Counted from the stretch's first letter, positions 1-10,262 are shown. The stretch is DNA of 64,000 nt from Acinetobacter sp. ANC 4558 (GCF_002135375.1 NZ_NEGH01000008.1:124001-188000); one strand, 5' to 3'. Translations and numbers: made by a program. Notes: generated from the sequence alone by a model not told the origin.

Positions 1-683
1 TGCCCTAAACCTAATAGACGATGAATAGTAATGGGAGTGATTTCTTTTAAATCTTTATTCAAATAAGGTTCTAATTTAGGATCACTAAAAGAATTTTGTA
101 ATGCTTCTTTCATTCGCTGTGCAGCTTTACCAGTGGGTGCAGCCATCGCAATCCGTAAGTTTGGCTCTGCGCGATTAAGCACGGCAATAATGCGCGCCAA
201 TGTATATGTTTTACCCGTACCAGGTCCACCTGTAATAATGCTTAAACTATTTTTAACAACCGTATCTAAAGCTTGTTTTTGATGATGATCAGAAAATAAT
301 TCTTCACTGACCATGAAAGGAATTGAAGGAATATTCTGTTGCTTTAAACGAACAATCTGCTCAACCAAGGCTCGTTCTAAGGCCCAATAACGATATAAAT
401 AAAGATAGTTTTGATCATAAACAAAAGGGGCAACTTGTTGAGGTGAAACCTGTTTCTCTTCTAAAACTAAATTCCCTAAATAATCAATAGCCTCTAAATC
501 AGCATCAATACAGCTATCACCTCGTGTTGTTGCTTCTAAAATTCGTTGCATGACATTTACAGATTGTTCATCTAATGTTCCTGCCGTATATGGTTTTTGA
601 TTGAGATAATTACTCCAAATACCAAACCATTCTGTAGATAGGCTTTCAGGTTGTTGCTTTAACGTTGTTCTCAGCTTTTCCAC
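1..683 (-). CDS. recD: RecBCD alpha subunit RecD (partial, C-terminus outside the window)
   Basis: Alpha subunit of exodeoxyribonuclease V, the 5'-3' superfamily 1 helicase of RecBCD, which processes double-strand breaks. The visible 227 codons hold a Walker A box (GGPGTGKT) coded near 230-205, followed by an SF1 motif reading AAPTGKAAQRMKEA, typical of RecD. The gene lies directly after recB on the same strand, 53 bases beyond its stop. The chosen start is a GTG at 683 with GAGG about 8 bases upstream. A further in-frame GTG lies about 22 bases upstream, without a clear ribosome binding site. The gene runs off the left edge, so its end is not visible. Confidence 0.93.
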   Translation of the reverse strand, partial: MEKLRTTLKQQPESLSTEWFGIWSNYLNQKPYTAGTLDEQSVNVMQRILEATTRGDSCIDADLEAIDYLGNLVLEEKQVSPQQVAPFVYDQNYLYLYRYWALERALVEQIVRLKQQNIPSIPFMVSEELFSDHHQKQALDTVVKNSLSIITGGPGTGKTYTLARIIAVLNRAEPNLRIAMAAPTGKAAQRMKEALQNSFSDPKLEPYLNKDLKEITPITIHRLLGLG

Positions 684-708
684 ACATTTATCCTCAAAGT
701 TATCCACA
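676..708. promoter_or_regulatory. Two DnaA-box-like nonamers at the recB/recD junction
   Basis: TTATCCACA at 700-708 is a perfect match to the DnaA-box consensus. TTTTCCACA at 676-684 differs at one conserved position and overlaps the recD start codon. Both face the same way and are 24 bases apart. DnaA binding here is inferred from sequence only; chance occurrence is possible. Confidence 0.3.
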
Positions 709-736
709 GACTAATTGATTGTATTTCTAATAGAAA

Positions 737-3700
737 TTAGATTAATAAGGCTCTATCGATCTTTTGATCAAGAGCAAAATGCCCTAAAAGTGCATCCAGT
801 CGTAAAATAAACTCCTCTTCAGGTTTCCAAAAATGATAACCATGAGATGTTTGACCATTCATTCCTCTTAAATATAGATATGAAGCTCCACCTAAATTAG
901 TGTAAATATCATAATTTTCTAGTTGCACCGTTAAATAGCGATGTAAAGCAACTAAATAAAGCCCAGCTTGAAGCCAATAACTCGACTGAGACATATTTTC
1001 TTTAATTTTTTCTGGAAGATAGTGCCGATGATCTGTTCCTAAAAAGTTACTTTTATAATCTGCAATGTGATAACGCTGTCCATCAAAATAAACCAAATCG
1101 ATAGAGCCTGTTAAATATCGTGCAGAATTTGCTTCGTTTAAATCAAGAATATGTATTCCGTAATCAGCAAAAAGCTGCTGAATTCGCTTCGTTGAAAGTA
1201 CATGATCAGCCAAAGACAAATAGAATGGAAACTCAACCAAATGCTGTTCTATTTTGAGTTGTTTTAACTGGAAATTATTATGCAAAGGAGTTGCTAAAAT
1301 CTCTTGTAACCAATGTATAACCAATTCTATGAGCTGCTTTTCGTTATGGTCTGGAAAATCTTGATTAAACTTTTCAAGTAATTCTGCCCATAAACTTGGA
1401 TAATCATTTTTAAATCGACGATGAATTTCCAGATGCCACAATGATGTGTCTTGAAAATCAATATGCTCAAAAATTTCATGTAAGAAATTTCCAGCAACGG
1501 TGCCCATTGGAAACTTATATTTAATCCAATCTATAGCTTGATCAAGCTGGTCATCTTGCACAATCACATGATGTATCTCATCTTCTGCACTTTCAAATTT
1601 TTCAATTTGAGCCGTTAAAGCATCACTGGCTTGTTTACGACTTAAATGCTGTGAAAGCGCACTAAAGCTAGTTTTTGAACGTGGATAAAATCGCTGTTGT
1701 GGAAATGCTAATACATAAAGTTGTTGATACTCCGTTTGTTTAAATTTCAAAGCCATTGGACATTCTTTTAATGGAGCCTCATCAGTACTATATATATGCT
1801 GAAAAACTTGATCTCCTTGCCCTCGCCAAAAAGCCAAAGCTGTATCTGATTTTCCATCTAAATCACTGAGCATTGCATATACACGATAGCTTGCACGAGT
1901 AAGCGCGACATACCAAAGTCTATGCTGTTCTGCTTCAGCACGTTGTTGATGTTGCTGCTGTGCGACATCTGATATGAGTGTTTTATCATTGACTGCAACC
2001 ACTCGATATTGTTCTTCTTGCTTTGTGACAGGATTAATTGCTACTTCTGTAGAAAAATTTAATGTTTTTCCTATTTCCTTAAAGCTTTTATCTGCACCTA
2101 ATAAAAACACAATTTTATATTCTAGTCCTTTAGATTGATGAATTGTCATCAATTGAATACCAGCTTCATTAGATAGCTTCCGCTCTAATTCCCATTCTCT
2201 TTCACTTGGAAATTCTAATTGTTTTAAATACCAATGAAATAAAGTTTGCGCACCTTGATATTGTTCACTATGTTGACTCAAGACTTCAGTTAAGTGCCGT
2301 AAATTGACAACTGCTCGCTCATTATCTCGACTTTGATTTGCAACTATATTTTCCCAAACATGAAATAAATTTAATGCAAATTGCCATGCCGTTAAAAATC
2401 CTTTTTCTAACCATATTTCACGTATTTGATCAAAATCTGAAATAAATTGACTTAATCCTTCTGTTCTATTTTCTAATTCAATCAATTGTTTTAAATCAAA
2501 ATTTAATAATCGGCTTAATAATGCCCGTTTAATTTTGGCTTCATCATAAGGACTCATGATTGCTGTTAAAAGTGCACCAATATCTTTTGCAATTTGACTA
2601 TCGAAAATACTTTTTTTCGAAGGACGATTGACTCGAATCCCTAAGCGTTCCAATTCATATTGTACTTTATCTAGACCATCATGATTTTTAGATAAAACAG
2701 CAATATCGTCTTCAATAATTGCATGTTTTACCTCTTCTTTTTCTAGATATAACGTGCCCTCTATGCTTTGATTTATTAAATCACGAATTTTCCACGCAAC
2801 TTGAAGTGCTTCATCCGATTTATTTTCCAACATAAGCCAACGTAATGGCAGGTGATTTTCTCCCTGCACATCAACTAATGGTGCATGTTGTCGTCCTGCT
2901 TCAACAGGTTGATAAAAAACATCCTCACCAAAATCGACTTTCCGTTGAAATAAAGCATCGACAACTTCAACCAGTTTTTCTGTCGATCGATGATTATATT
3001 TTAAACTATATTGTTGCCCATTTTTTACAAGTACATCTATTCTCGCTTTATTATACGTCAGCATATCACCACCACGAAAACCATAGATAGCTTGCTTGGG
3101 GTCACCGACCATGATCATACAACCTGCCATATAGCGCAGGGGGTCACGCCAAATACGTGCCAACATATCATCTTGATCTTGATTTGTATCTTGAAACTCA
3201 TCAACTAAAATCAGTGGATATTTAGCCTGAACAAACTGAGCAAAGCGCTGTCCTTGAGTACCTTTTAGCGCTTCTGAAAGTGTTCTAATTTGTTGTGAAA
3301 ATGTGGTTTCACCTTTTTGTTGTAATAATTGAGGTAAGCGTTTTTTGACGTGTTGCCCCAAATAAAATTTTAAGTAAGAATCAAGTAAATCTAGATCATT
3401 TTCTAACTGCTGTAACTTTTCAAAGAAGTTTCTTAATGCCGTAATGATTATATTTTGATTAAACTGATTTAATACATCATCAGCACATTTATTTAAAACT
3501 TTCTTCGTGCTTATCTCCGTGAGCTGTTTCAGTGTTGTGGCAAAATGTGATGCGAACAATGCATAACTACGCTGGGTTTTTAAAGCACTCAACCAATGGG
3601 GTAAATCTTGAGTTAAAACATGTTGAATTACATTATTTGATCGCCACTTTTTAGCAATAATTGAGTTATAACGTCCATTTTCTAAATAATATTCACTCAA

Positions 3701-4444
3701 GCTTTCTAAATGAGTTAAATCAAGTTCTAGCAATTCATCAATTGCAGCCTCAAATTGATCTAAGTTTAATTGAGGCGTTTGAATCTCCTGAAAATGAGCA
3801 GAGGAGAAATTCAGCGTATTTTCCACAATACCAATATATTGATCAACCGATTTTAGTTTTTGTTGAAGCAATAAATAATTCACTATATTTTGTGGCTGTG
3901 CCTGAATCCAGCCTCTTAATACATCATGAATTAACTGATAAGTATAACTTTTTGCATCATCTGTAATTTCAGCGAGTTCTATTTTCCCACTTTCAAAACT
4001 AAATTCACGTAAAATTTTCTGACTAAAACTATCTAAAGTTCCAACAAACAATTCATCTAGCTGATCTAGAACTAGTTTTAATCGCTCTTTTGCATAGTCA
4101 ACTCGATGAATATAATCATGCAATATTTTTTTGAATAATGGATCTTTTTCGTGTGCAATATGTTGCTGAATATCAGTTTCGGTTTTATCTTGAAAAGCAT
4201 CTAAAAAATTTAACGTTTCAACTAAACGTAAGCGAATTCGAACTTTCAATTCTGCAGCCGCCGCACGTGTAAAAGTGGTAGCAATGACCTGACTGGGTAA
4301 ATATTGACTTAAAAAAATTCGAATCATCAAACTGGAAAGTGTATATGTTTTCCCAGTTCCTGCAGATGCTTCAATCCAGTGTAAACCTTCAAATTGCATG
4401 TCCTGAATAGGATCAAATGAAATAGCTTGATGATTAATCGTCAT
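737..4444 (-). CDS. recB: RecBCD beta subunit RecB (helicase-nuclease)
   Basis: Beta subunit of exodeoxyribonuclease V: a 3'-5' SF1A helicase fused to the only nuclease domain of RecBCD. It is 1235 aa, close to the usual length. Walker A (ASAGTGKT) is at residues 26-33, Walker B (LVDEFQDTNQDQ) near residue 410, and GDPKQAIYGFRGGD follows. The helicase motif TIHQSKGLEY lies in the second half. The C-terminal nuclease carries GSIDLVY and ADYKSN near residues 1100-1120, matching the metal-binding Asp, Asp and Lys of the E. coli enzyme, so it should be active. The start ATG lies three bases after the recC stop, which implies translational coupling. It follows recC and precedes recD in one operon. 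Confidence 0.97.
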   Translation of the reverse strand: MTINHQAISFDPIQDMQFEGLHWIEASAGTGKTYTLSSLMIRIFLSQYLPSQVIATTFTRAAAAELKVRIRLRLVETLNFLDAFQDKTETDIQQHIAHEKDPLFKKILHDYIHRVDYAKERLKLVLDQLDELFVGTLDSFSQKILREFSFESGKIELAEITDDAKSYTYQLIHDVLRGWIQAQPQNIVNYLLLQQKLKSVDQYIGIVENTLNFSSAHFQEIQTPQLNLDQFEAAIDELLELDLTHLESLSEYYLENGRYNSIIAKKWRSNNVIQHVLTQDLPHWLSALKTQRSYALFASHFATTLKQLTEISTKKVLNKCADDVLNQFNQNIIITALRNFFEKLQQLENDLDLLDSYLKFYLGQHVKKRLPQLLQQKGETTFSQQIRTLSEALKGTQGQRFAQFVQAKYPLILVDEFQDTNQDQDDMLARIWRDPLRYMAGCMIMVGDPKQAIYGFRGGDMLTYNKARIDVLVKNGQQYSLKYNHRSTEKLVEVVDALFQRKVDFGEDVFYQPVEAGRQHAPLVDVQGENHLPLRWLMLENKSDEALQVAWKIRDLINQSIEGTLYLEKEEVKHAIIEDDIAVLSKNHDGLDKVQYELERLGIRVNRPSKKSIFDSQIAKDIGALLTAIMSPYDEAKIKRALLSRLLNFDLKQLIELENRTEGLSQFISDFDQIREIWLEKGFLTAWQFALNLFHVWENIVANQSRDNERAVVNLRHLTEVLSQHSEQYQGAQTLFHWYLKQLEFPSEREWELERKLSNEAGIQLMTIHQSKGLEYKIVFLLGADKSFKEIGKTLNFSTEVAINPVTKQEEQYRVVAVNDKTLISDVAQQQHQQRAEAEQHRLWYVALTRASYRVYAMLSDLDGKSDTALAFWRGQGDQVFQHIYSTDEAPLKECPMALKFKQTEYQQLYVLAFPQQRFYPRSKTSFSALSQHLSRKQASDALTAQIEKFESAEDEIHHVIVQDDQLDQAIDWIKYKFPMGTVAGNFLHEIFEHIDFQDTSLWHLEIHRRFKNDYPSLWAELLEKFNQDFPDHNEKQLIELVIHWLQEILATPLHNNFQLKQLKIEQHLVEFPFYLSLADHVLSTKRIQQLFADYGIHILDLNEANSARYLTGSIDLVYFDGQRYHIADYKSNFLGTDHRHYLPEKIKENMSQSSYWLQAGLYLVALHRYLTVQLENYDIYTNLGGASYLYLRGMNGQTSHGYHFWKPEEEFILRLDALLGHFALDQKIDRALLI

Positions 4445-4447
4445 GGT

Positions 4448-7400
4448 TTAATCCTCAAGTACTTGCTGATGCAAAAAAATAGGCTGATAAAGGGAAAATG
4501 AAAACTGATCACATGCATTTTCTAATAATGCCAAGGCATCTTGCTCTTGTAAAATAAATTGCCAATCTCGGTGATATTTACTGGCTTCATTTGATCGGAC
4601 ATCAAAACCTGAAAATTGACCATTTTCATTCCAAACTTTTAAAATGTCATCCATATTCTGGAGAATCATCTGACCATTTTCATTACTTTGCCATTCAAGT
4701 ACTTTGCCTTTTTCTATACATTTTAATATTAAGGCCGCAGGCAATACTAAAGGCTGTTGTTGCCCAAAATCCCAAGCATTAAACCAATCATTAAGCCATT
4801 GTCTTGCTTGATTTGAACTCACTTTGTGACATAAAATTGTTTGATCGCTAAAAATTACAACCCTTTGATGCTTACGTCCACCATCTCCTAAATTTGAATA
4901 TGCCAACCATAATAAATATTCTAACCATACTTTAGCCCGTCTATTTGCTCGTGCACTTGAAGCCTGAATACTCACCCACTGTTCGACGCTATTTTTCGGT
5001 AAAACAACATTCATATGTAAGTGAGAATTTACTCGCCAAACTTGTCTTGTCGTTGCCGTTTCCTCTTTTGCATATTGCTGTAATCGTTGTTTTAGTTGTT
5101 CTTGTTCAAGTATGCCCTTTTGCCATGCACTTTCTTGAGTTTTACCAATTGGAAGCTGATCCATTAATAATTCTCGTGATAAATCTCCATCATGATGATG
5201 CAAAAAGTGTCGTAAAGCATAACGTCCTAAACCATCTAATAATAAAGGTTCAAAATCTGTAGGAATATCACTTGGACTTAAGTTTTGAATACCAAGGCTT
5301 TTTAAATATAACCGTGCAGGAAAGGTAATATCATTCATCCATTGCTGGCTATCTAGAACTTGAATTTCTTGATCCACTATTGGGTATGCTGTATTAACCC
5401 AACCATGACGATTGTCTTTTTTTGAACGAATTTGATTTGCCACTTTAAACCATTGATCGGGATAACGAATATCTTCCTGATATTCAAAACCTATAGGATC
5501 AAAGGGTTGTAAGCAATGTACATGATATAAATGCTGTAAATGTTTCGGTATAGATAAACCATGCACTGACACCATTTCAGCAATTGCTTTTACTGATTCA
5601 TCATGAACCGAGACAATCAACGCTAAGTGCTGAATGAGCTCTTGAAGTACGCTTGATGGTTCACGTACTTCACCATCATTGACATCAAAACCATTATAAA
5701 AAAGCCATAGATTTTCTTGTGCTAATAACAACACATCCAAAAATGCACCTTGGTCATCTTCTAATCGAGAACGATCGCCCAATTGTGGTTTCAGAATATC
5801 CATTAAATCAAACGGTAAATTTACATTTCGATTTGGGAACTTTCCGCTATCTAAATTCAACATCACCACTAATTTGTAAGGCAACGGACGGATCTGTCCA
5901 ATTTGGCTAAATGTAATTTGTCCTGTTGGTTCTGCTTGCTCTAACTGCGCATCAATCAGTTGATTTATTTCATCCATTAAATAAGGTAAAGGTAAATCTA
6001 ACTTCTCCAAAGCATGCAGGTTATCTTCATCATAGAAGTTTGCCAAGGTCAGCATTCTTTCTTGTTTTTTGACAATTTTAAAAACTGAACTTAAAGCACT
6101 GACACCAGCATCCATAAATTCAGTAATATCTTTCATAAGCAACTTCAACCATTGCTCAACATGAATATTTTGCCCTAACTCATGCGCAATCATCCAATCA
6201 CGGCGATTATCAAAATCATGATAAATTTGAATTAATTTAGCAATTAACTCAAAATCACTTGGCATCACTTGTGCAAAACTGAGTACATCATGAAATAATT
6301 TATGCTCTGGAATTGCAATTCCCAACGCCAAACGATCTAAAGCAAACTTAAAACTAAAACGATAATCTTGATCTTCTTGACTTAAACTTCTTTGCAAATG
6401 TGCTTCATCAAATCCTCGTTTAAATCCTGCATTCGTTAATAACTCAATCATTCGTCCAATACTGTTAATATCTAAATCATAACGAATCAAAGTTGCACTG
6501 AGACTTAGCCAATCTGCAAAAGCCTCTATATTAAAACGACCTTGTATTAGCTGAATACGACCAAGAACTGCTCGCCATGCATGACTGGCATCGAGTTGTG
6601 TCACACCCGCAATTTGAACTGGTAAGTAAATGGTATCTTGACTTAAACGCTGTTTAAATAATGGTTGTTCAGATCGTAAATTTCGTTCTCTCGGTGGTGG
6701 TGCAAATGTACTTCGAATTAAAGGTTCTAAACTTTTCAAGTTTGGACTAAGCACTAAAATATCACTCGGTTTACGTGGATTCTCAGGTGTGCTTTTAGAT
6801 AGCCAATGAATGAGTTGATCTTTCAGCACCTCAAGTTGGCGCTGTGAAGAATGACAAACATGAATTTGTATTGAATCATCCTCTGGTTTTAGTAAGTAAG
6901 CATTTGGTTCTGGTTCAACCAAATATAAAATATCAGATTGAACTTTAGCCAATAGCGTATCTGTATCATCATTTACAAATAAATCTGCCCATACCCCTTC
7001 CTCTCCAGAGGATAAACCCGATAGCAACGAAAAATGATCACGCGCCTGTTTGCCTAATCGGGTTAAGAGTGGATGACGAGACTCTCTGTTCTGTGCATTA
7101 AAATTAAGAGTAAATTCTTCAAAGAATCTTTGAATCTCTGCATCTGTTGCCTTTGGATTTTTTTCAATAAATCTTTCTTTTACTCTGACGTCATAACGAA
7201 TTTTCCATTTCGGATCTACACTGTCCGCCCAATATTCTTGAGATGGATTGTAATGAAAAATAAAAATATCAATATATTGCCCAAGTCTTCTCAGAAAATT
7301 TAATTGACTTGACGGAAGATCCAATAATGTAAAAACAACAAGTTTTTGCGGTAACTTTTTTACCCCCCTTGTTGGATTTTTCGGATCACCTAGCGTCTGC

Positions 7401-8140
7401 CAAAAAAGTTCATCAATTTCGACCATTTCTGTAAAATCTTGGTGAAAACCTTCTTGCCATAACCATCTTTGCCAAGCTTCTAATTCATAAGCTTGCTGTA
7501 AAACAAATGCTGAAACATCAGTTCCACTTTTAAAAAACATTTGTTCAATATCTAATACTTGATTATGTCCCCATTGATCTAACCAATTGGTTGAGCAATG
7601 GCACGTGCCTTCACATGCTTTTTGACAATGTCCTCTATACACCATGTAATTGGTGAATAATTTAGAAACTTGTTCTGCCACCCAATACAACATTCCTTGT
7701 TTTTTTAATTGTTTTTCTAGACTTTGATCTAAACGATCAGCACTGTCATAAATACGTTGAACAATTGGAAATAATGGATGATCTGATGACAAGGTATTTT
7801 CATCTTCTTGAATATATTCTTTCAGCGTTTGAAAGATTCGCCATTTCATAATAATTCGAGGAATATTGGCTTTACGAACTTTATCTTTATGCTTCTCTAA
7901 AACCCACTGATAGGCTGTCCATTGAAAGCCACGAATACGATGATGAAATACGGTATTGGCACTAATCCCTTTCTTTTCAGAAAGTTTCTGTGTCAGCCAT
8001 GCTTCTACCGCAGGCGATGGAACAATAAAGTGCTGTGATTTTAAAACGTCAAATGGGTTCGATGTTGGTTTTTGAATCGTTGCTGACATTGCTTCTAAAA
8101 GCACATCAATGCGCTGACTCTGAATCACATGAATCCCCAT
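4448..8140 (-). CDS. recC: RecBCD gamma subunit RecC
   Basis: Gamma subunit of exodeoxyribonuclease V. In the E. coli complex RecC splits the duplex and recognises Chi; its helicase- and nuclease-like folds are inactive. It is 1230 aa. The N-terminus (HVIQSQRIDVLLEAM) aligns with the usual RecC start, and the middle (SDILVLSPNLKSLEP) and QIGQIRPLPYKLVVMLNLDSG segments are typical. No Walker A is seen in the N-terminal helicase-like part, as expected. It is the first gene of recC-recB-recD, with an ATG preceded by AAGGA and a promoter-like element at 8191-8218. The Chi sequence used by Acinetobacter cannot be deduced from this gene alone. Confidence 0.96.
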   Translation of the reverse strand: MGIHVIQSQRIDVLLEAMSATIQKPTSNPFDVLKSQHFIVPSPAVEAWLTQKLSEKKGISANTVFHHRIRGFQWTAYQWVLEKHKDKVRKANIPRIIMKWRIFQTLKEYIQEDENTLSSDHPLFPIVQRIYDSADRLDQSLEKQLKKQGMLYWVAEQVSKLFTNYMVYRGHCQKACEGTCHCSTNWLDQWGHNQVLDIEQMFFKSGTDVSAFVLQQAYELEAWQRWLWQEGFHQDFTEMVEIDELFWQTLGDPKNPTRGVKKLPQKLVVFTLLDLPSSQLNFLRRLGQYIDIFIFHYNPSQEYWADSVDPKWKIRYDVRVKERFIEKNPKATDAEIQRFFEEFTLNFNAQNRESRHPLLTRLGKQARDHFSLLSGLSSGEEGVWADLFVNDDTDTLLAKVQSDILYLVEPEPNAYLLKPEDDSIQIHVCHSSQRQLEVLKDQLIHWLSKSTPENPRKPSDILVLSPNLKSLEPLIRSTFAPPPRERNLRSEQPLFKQRLSQDTIYLPVQIAGVTQLDASHAWRAVLGRIQLIQGRFNIEAFADWLSLSATLIRYDLDINSIGRMIELLTNAGFKRGFDEAHLQRSLSQEDQDYRFSFKFALDRLALGIAIPEHKLFHDVLSFAQVMPSDFELIAKLIQIYHDFDNRRDWMIAHELGQNIHVEQWLKLLMKDITEFMDAGVSALSSVFKIVKKQERMLTLANFYDEDNLHALEKLDLPLPYLMDEINQLIDAQLEQAEPTGQITFSQIGQIRPLPYKLVVMLNLDSGKFPNRNVNLPFDLMDILKPQLGDRSRLEDDQGAFLDVLLLAQENLWLFYNGFDVNDGEVREPSSVLQELIQHLALIVSVHDESVKAIAEMVSVHGLSIPKHLQHLYHVHCLQPFDPIGFEYQEDIRYPDQWFKVANQIRSKKDNRHGWVNTAYPIVDQEIQVLDSQQWMNDITFPARLYLKSLGIQNLSPSDIPTDFEPLLLDGLGRYALRHFLHHHDGDLSRELLMDQLPIGKTQESAWQKGILEQEQLKQRLQQYAKEETATTRQVWRVNSHLHMNVVLPKNSVEQWVSIQASSARANRRAKVWLEYLLWLAYSNLGDGGRKHQRVVIFSDQTILCHKVSSNQARQWLNDWFNAWDFGQQQPLVLPAALILKCIEKGKVLEWQSNENGQMILQNMDDILKVWNENGQFSGFDVRSNEASKYHRDWQFILQEQDALALLENACDQFSFSLYQPIFLHQQVLED

Positions 8141-8190
8141 CTACATTTTTCCTTTTTTCAGTTATCACATACAATTTATTAAGATTATTG

Positions 8191-8218
8191 ACTATACTTC
8201 TATACTTGTCCATGTCAC
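8191..8218 (-). promoter_or_regulatory. Predicted sigma70 promoter for recC-recB-recD
   Basis: On the minus strand GTGACA (8218-8213) and TATAGT (8196-8191) are separated by 16 bases. Each matches the -35 and -10 consensus at five of six positions. Transcription would start near 8184, giving a leader of about 45 bases before recC. The call rests on consensus only. Confidence 0.55.
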
Positions 8219-8313
8219 ATTAATATGATGCTTAAGCATAAAACGCTTAGATTATGTTCACTTAAAGATCCTTTTAACGCCTAACGCAGATCAGTAATTA
8301 TGGTATTTATATT

Positions 8314-8829
8314 ATGAAAATAGACAATATTCCGACATCCATTGATCCGACGTTAAATTTAGAAAAAGTACGGGAAGAATGTCTTCAAACGGTAAAAAAA
8401 CGAGCATATGTCTCTGCTGGCGCAGCAATTATTCCTGTACCATTTCTTGATGTCGTGATTGATGTCGGTATTCTTTCACAACTCATTCCTGAGATTAGTG
8501 CTCGTTTTGGCTTAGCGCCTGAACATATTAGTGTATATGATCCCGCAACTAAACAAGTGCATTGGGAAGAATTACGCAAACGCGGTTTTGAGTTTTCAGG
8601 GTTAGTTATTGCACGTACTGCTGTAAAGAAATCAATAAACAATGCCGCTGCTAAATATATTACTAAACAAGTGACTAAGTTTATCCCAATTGGGGGGCAG
8701 ATGATTGCAGCAGGTTTAGGCTACTTTGTGATGAAAAAAGTGGCTGAAGCACATGTCAATGATTGTTATAAACTCGCTAAAAGCATTCAAAACAAACAGA
8801 ATGCTCAAGATGCCAATATTTCGCTATAA
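8314..8829 (+). CDS. Conserved hypothetical protein, DUF697/YcjF-like
   Basis: Protein of 171 aa with no catalytic motif. Two segments stand out: AAIIPVPFLDVVIDVGILSQ (about residues 35-54) followed by LIPEISARFGL, and IPIGGQMIAAGLGYFVMKKV near residues 125-145. A proline-rich hydrophobic segment, then a helix with Arg-Phe/Tyr-Gly, then a late IPxxGQ-glycine segment is the pattern of DUF697 (C-terminal part of YcjF and related membrane proteins). Here it stands alone, without a GTPase domain. It is transcribed away from recC with its own upstream region and ends at a hairpin shared with pap. Its function is unknown, and membrane association is inferred from hydrophobicity. Confidence 0.75.
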   Translation: MKIDNIPTSIDPTLNLEKVREECLQTVKKRAYVSAGAAIIPVPFLDVVIDVGILSQLIPEISARFGLAPEHISVYDPATKQVHWEELRKRGFEFSGLVIARTAVKKSINNAAAKYITKQVTKFIPIGGQMIAAGLGYFVMKKVAEAHVNDCYKLAKSIQNKQNAQDANISL

Positions 8830-8840
8830 GTATACCCATT

Positions 8841-8862
8841 AAAGGCAGATTACTCTGCCTTT
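8841..8862 (+). terminator. Hairpin terminator after the DUF697-like gene
   Basis: A perfect 9-bp stem (AAAGGCAGA / TCTGCCTTT) with a four-base loop, followed by AATTGTTTT. It spans the last codons of pap on the opposite strand, so it may also limit read-through between the convergent genes. Confidence 0.55.
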
Positions 8863-10262
8863 AATTGTTTTAAAATTGCGCGTAAAACTTCCAGTCTCGC
8901 ACCATGTTTATCATCTGTTGCGATAATATGCCAAGGTGCATAATTCGTACTGGTTCTAACAAACATATCTGCGGCGGCATTTAAATATTCATCCCAATGA
9001 CTTCTGTTGCGCCAATCTTCTTCAGTAATTTTGAATTGCTTATGTGGTGTAATCTCTCTTTTTTTAAAACGTCGTTCTTGTTCATCTTTCGAAATAGCTA
9101 ACCAGAGTTTAATGACAACCGTTTCATGCTGAGTTAAGTTTTTTTCAAAATTATTGATTTCATCGTATGCACGTTGCCATTCAACTTCACTTGCAAAACC
9201 TTCAATTCGTTCCACCAGAACTCGACCATACCAACTTCGATCAAAGATATTAATCTTTTCATCAGGCTGCAACTTCGTCCAAAACCGCCACAAATAAGGA
9301 CGTGCTAACTCATGCTTTTCAGGCGCTGCAATGGTGTAAATTTCATATTCTCGCGGATCAAGTTTTTTAACAATTCGTTTAATTGACCCACCTTTTCCAG
9401 CAGCATCCATTCCCTCAAATAAAATCACCACATTACGTCGATCTAAACGTAGTGCATTCGCCACCTTTTTTGTCAGATTTTTTAATTCTTGTTTATAACT
9501 TGCTTTTTCTATTTTATCTGCTGTGAAATTGAGTAAAACTTCAGGAACTTTTGCCTGCTTCCACTTCCCTTTTGCTTTCGATAAGTGTTCAGGACAATGT
9601 TTTAATGCTCGAAGAATGTATTGCGCAAATTGTTGATCACGTTCTGCTTCATCTTCACAATCAATAATCTGCCAATCATTCGTAAAACGTTGTCTTAATT
9701 TTTGTAAGTTGTCATATTGCCGTTTATTACGCCAGTCTAAACCATGTAATTTATGCCAACGAACTTCACTTGGCTCCATGCTGTCTAACCGTTTTTGTAA
9801 TGAATTCCAAGATAAATCAAACCAGATTTTAATCACATCAACATGATTATTTTTTAAATCTTGCTCAAATGTACGCATGCTTTCTACGTATTCATCGAAT
9901 AATGTTTCATCCAGTGGCGAAGAAACATGCATTGCTGTAGAAAGCAAATCACTGTACCAATTCCCAAACATGACGACAATTTGCCCTTCCGCAGGAATTG
10001 ATTTCGCATAAGGTTGCCAAAATAAGTTACGATCATTCACAATATTCGGTGCATCTGCTTTTACGCGTAAGTAACGCGGATCAACCCATTCTCGTAACTG
10101 CTTAACCGCTTCTCCTTTACCCGCCAACTCTATGCCACTTACAAGAATAACCAAGCTTTTTGCATTCGACTTTCCCTGTGATTGTAAAAGGTTATATTGT
10201 GCCTGTATTAAATCTACCGATAGTTGATCAACCGCCATCATTTTAAAATCACTTTTAGCCAA
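8850..10262 (-). CDS. pap: Polyphosphate:AMP phosphotransferase (two-domain PPK2)
   Basis: Moves a phosphate from polyphosphate to AMP, giving ADP; the enzyme was characterised in Acinetobacter johnsonii. The 470 aa form two tandem PPK2 (P-loop kinase) domains, as in class II PPK2. The first has a degenerate P-loop (SGIELAGKGE, residues 43-51). The second has the intact GMDAAGKGG near residue 285, then DRSWYGR, and a lid region with RFKKRE and DWRNRSHWDEY. By family knowledge the C-terminal copy is the active one. The start is a TTG at 10262 with AGAGAG upstream; an ATG at residue 8 has no binding site. It is convergent with the DUF697-like gene and appears monocistronic. It likely serves ATP regeneration from stored polyphosphate. 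Confidence 0.93.
   Translation of the reverse strand: MAKSDFKMMAVDQLSVDLIQAQYNLLQSQGKSNAKSLVILVSGIELAGKGEAVKQLREWVDPRYLRVKADAPNIVNDRNLFWQPYAKSIPAEGQIVVMFGNWYSDLLSTAMHVSSPLDETLFDEYVESMRTFEQDLKNNHVDVIKIWFDLSWNSLQKRLDSMEPSEVRWHKLHGLDWRNKRQYDNLQKLRQRFTNDWQIIDCEDEAERDQQFAQYILRALKHCPEHLSKAKGKWKQAKVPEVLLNFTADKIEKASYKQELKNLTKKVANALRLDRRNVVILFEGMDAAGKGGSIKRIVKKLDPREYEIYTIAAPEKHELARPYLWRFWTKLQPDEKINIFDRSWYGRVLVERIEGFASEVEWQRAYDEINNFEKNLTQHETVVIKLWLAISKDEQERRFKKREITPHKQFKITEEDWRNRSHWDEYLNAAADMFVRTSTNYAPWHIIATDDKHGARLEVLRAILKQLKAE

Noticed and set aside
3661..3966. Open frame on the plus strand inside recB
   Set aside because: Antisense shadow of a well-supported gene, with no signal of its own.
4945..5262. 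Open frame on the plus strand inside recC
   Set aside because: Antisense shadow of recC; its apparent membrane-like segment follows from the opposite-strand codons.
8188..8206. Plus-strand promoter for the DUF697-like gene (TTGACT with TATACT)
   Set aside because: The two boxes are only seven bases apart, so they cannot form a promoter.
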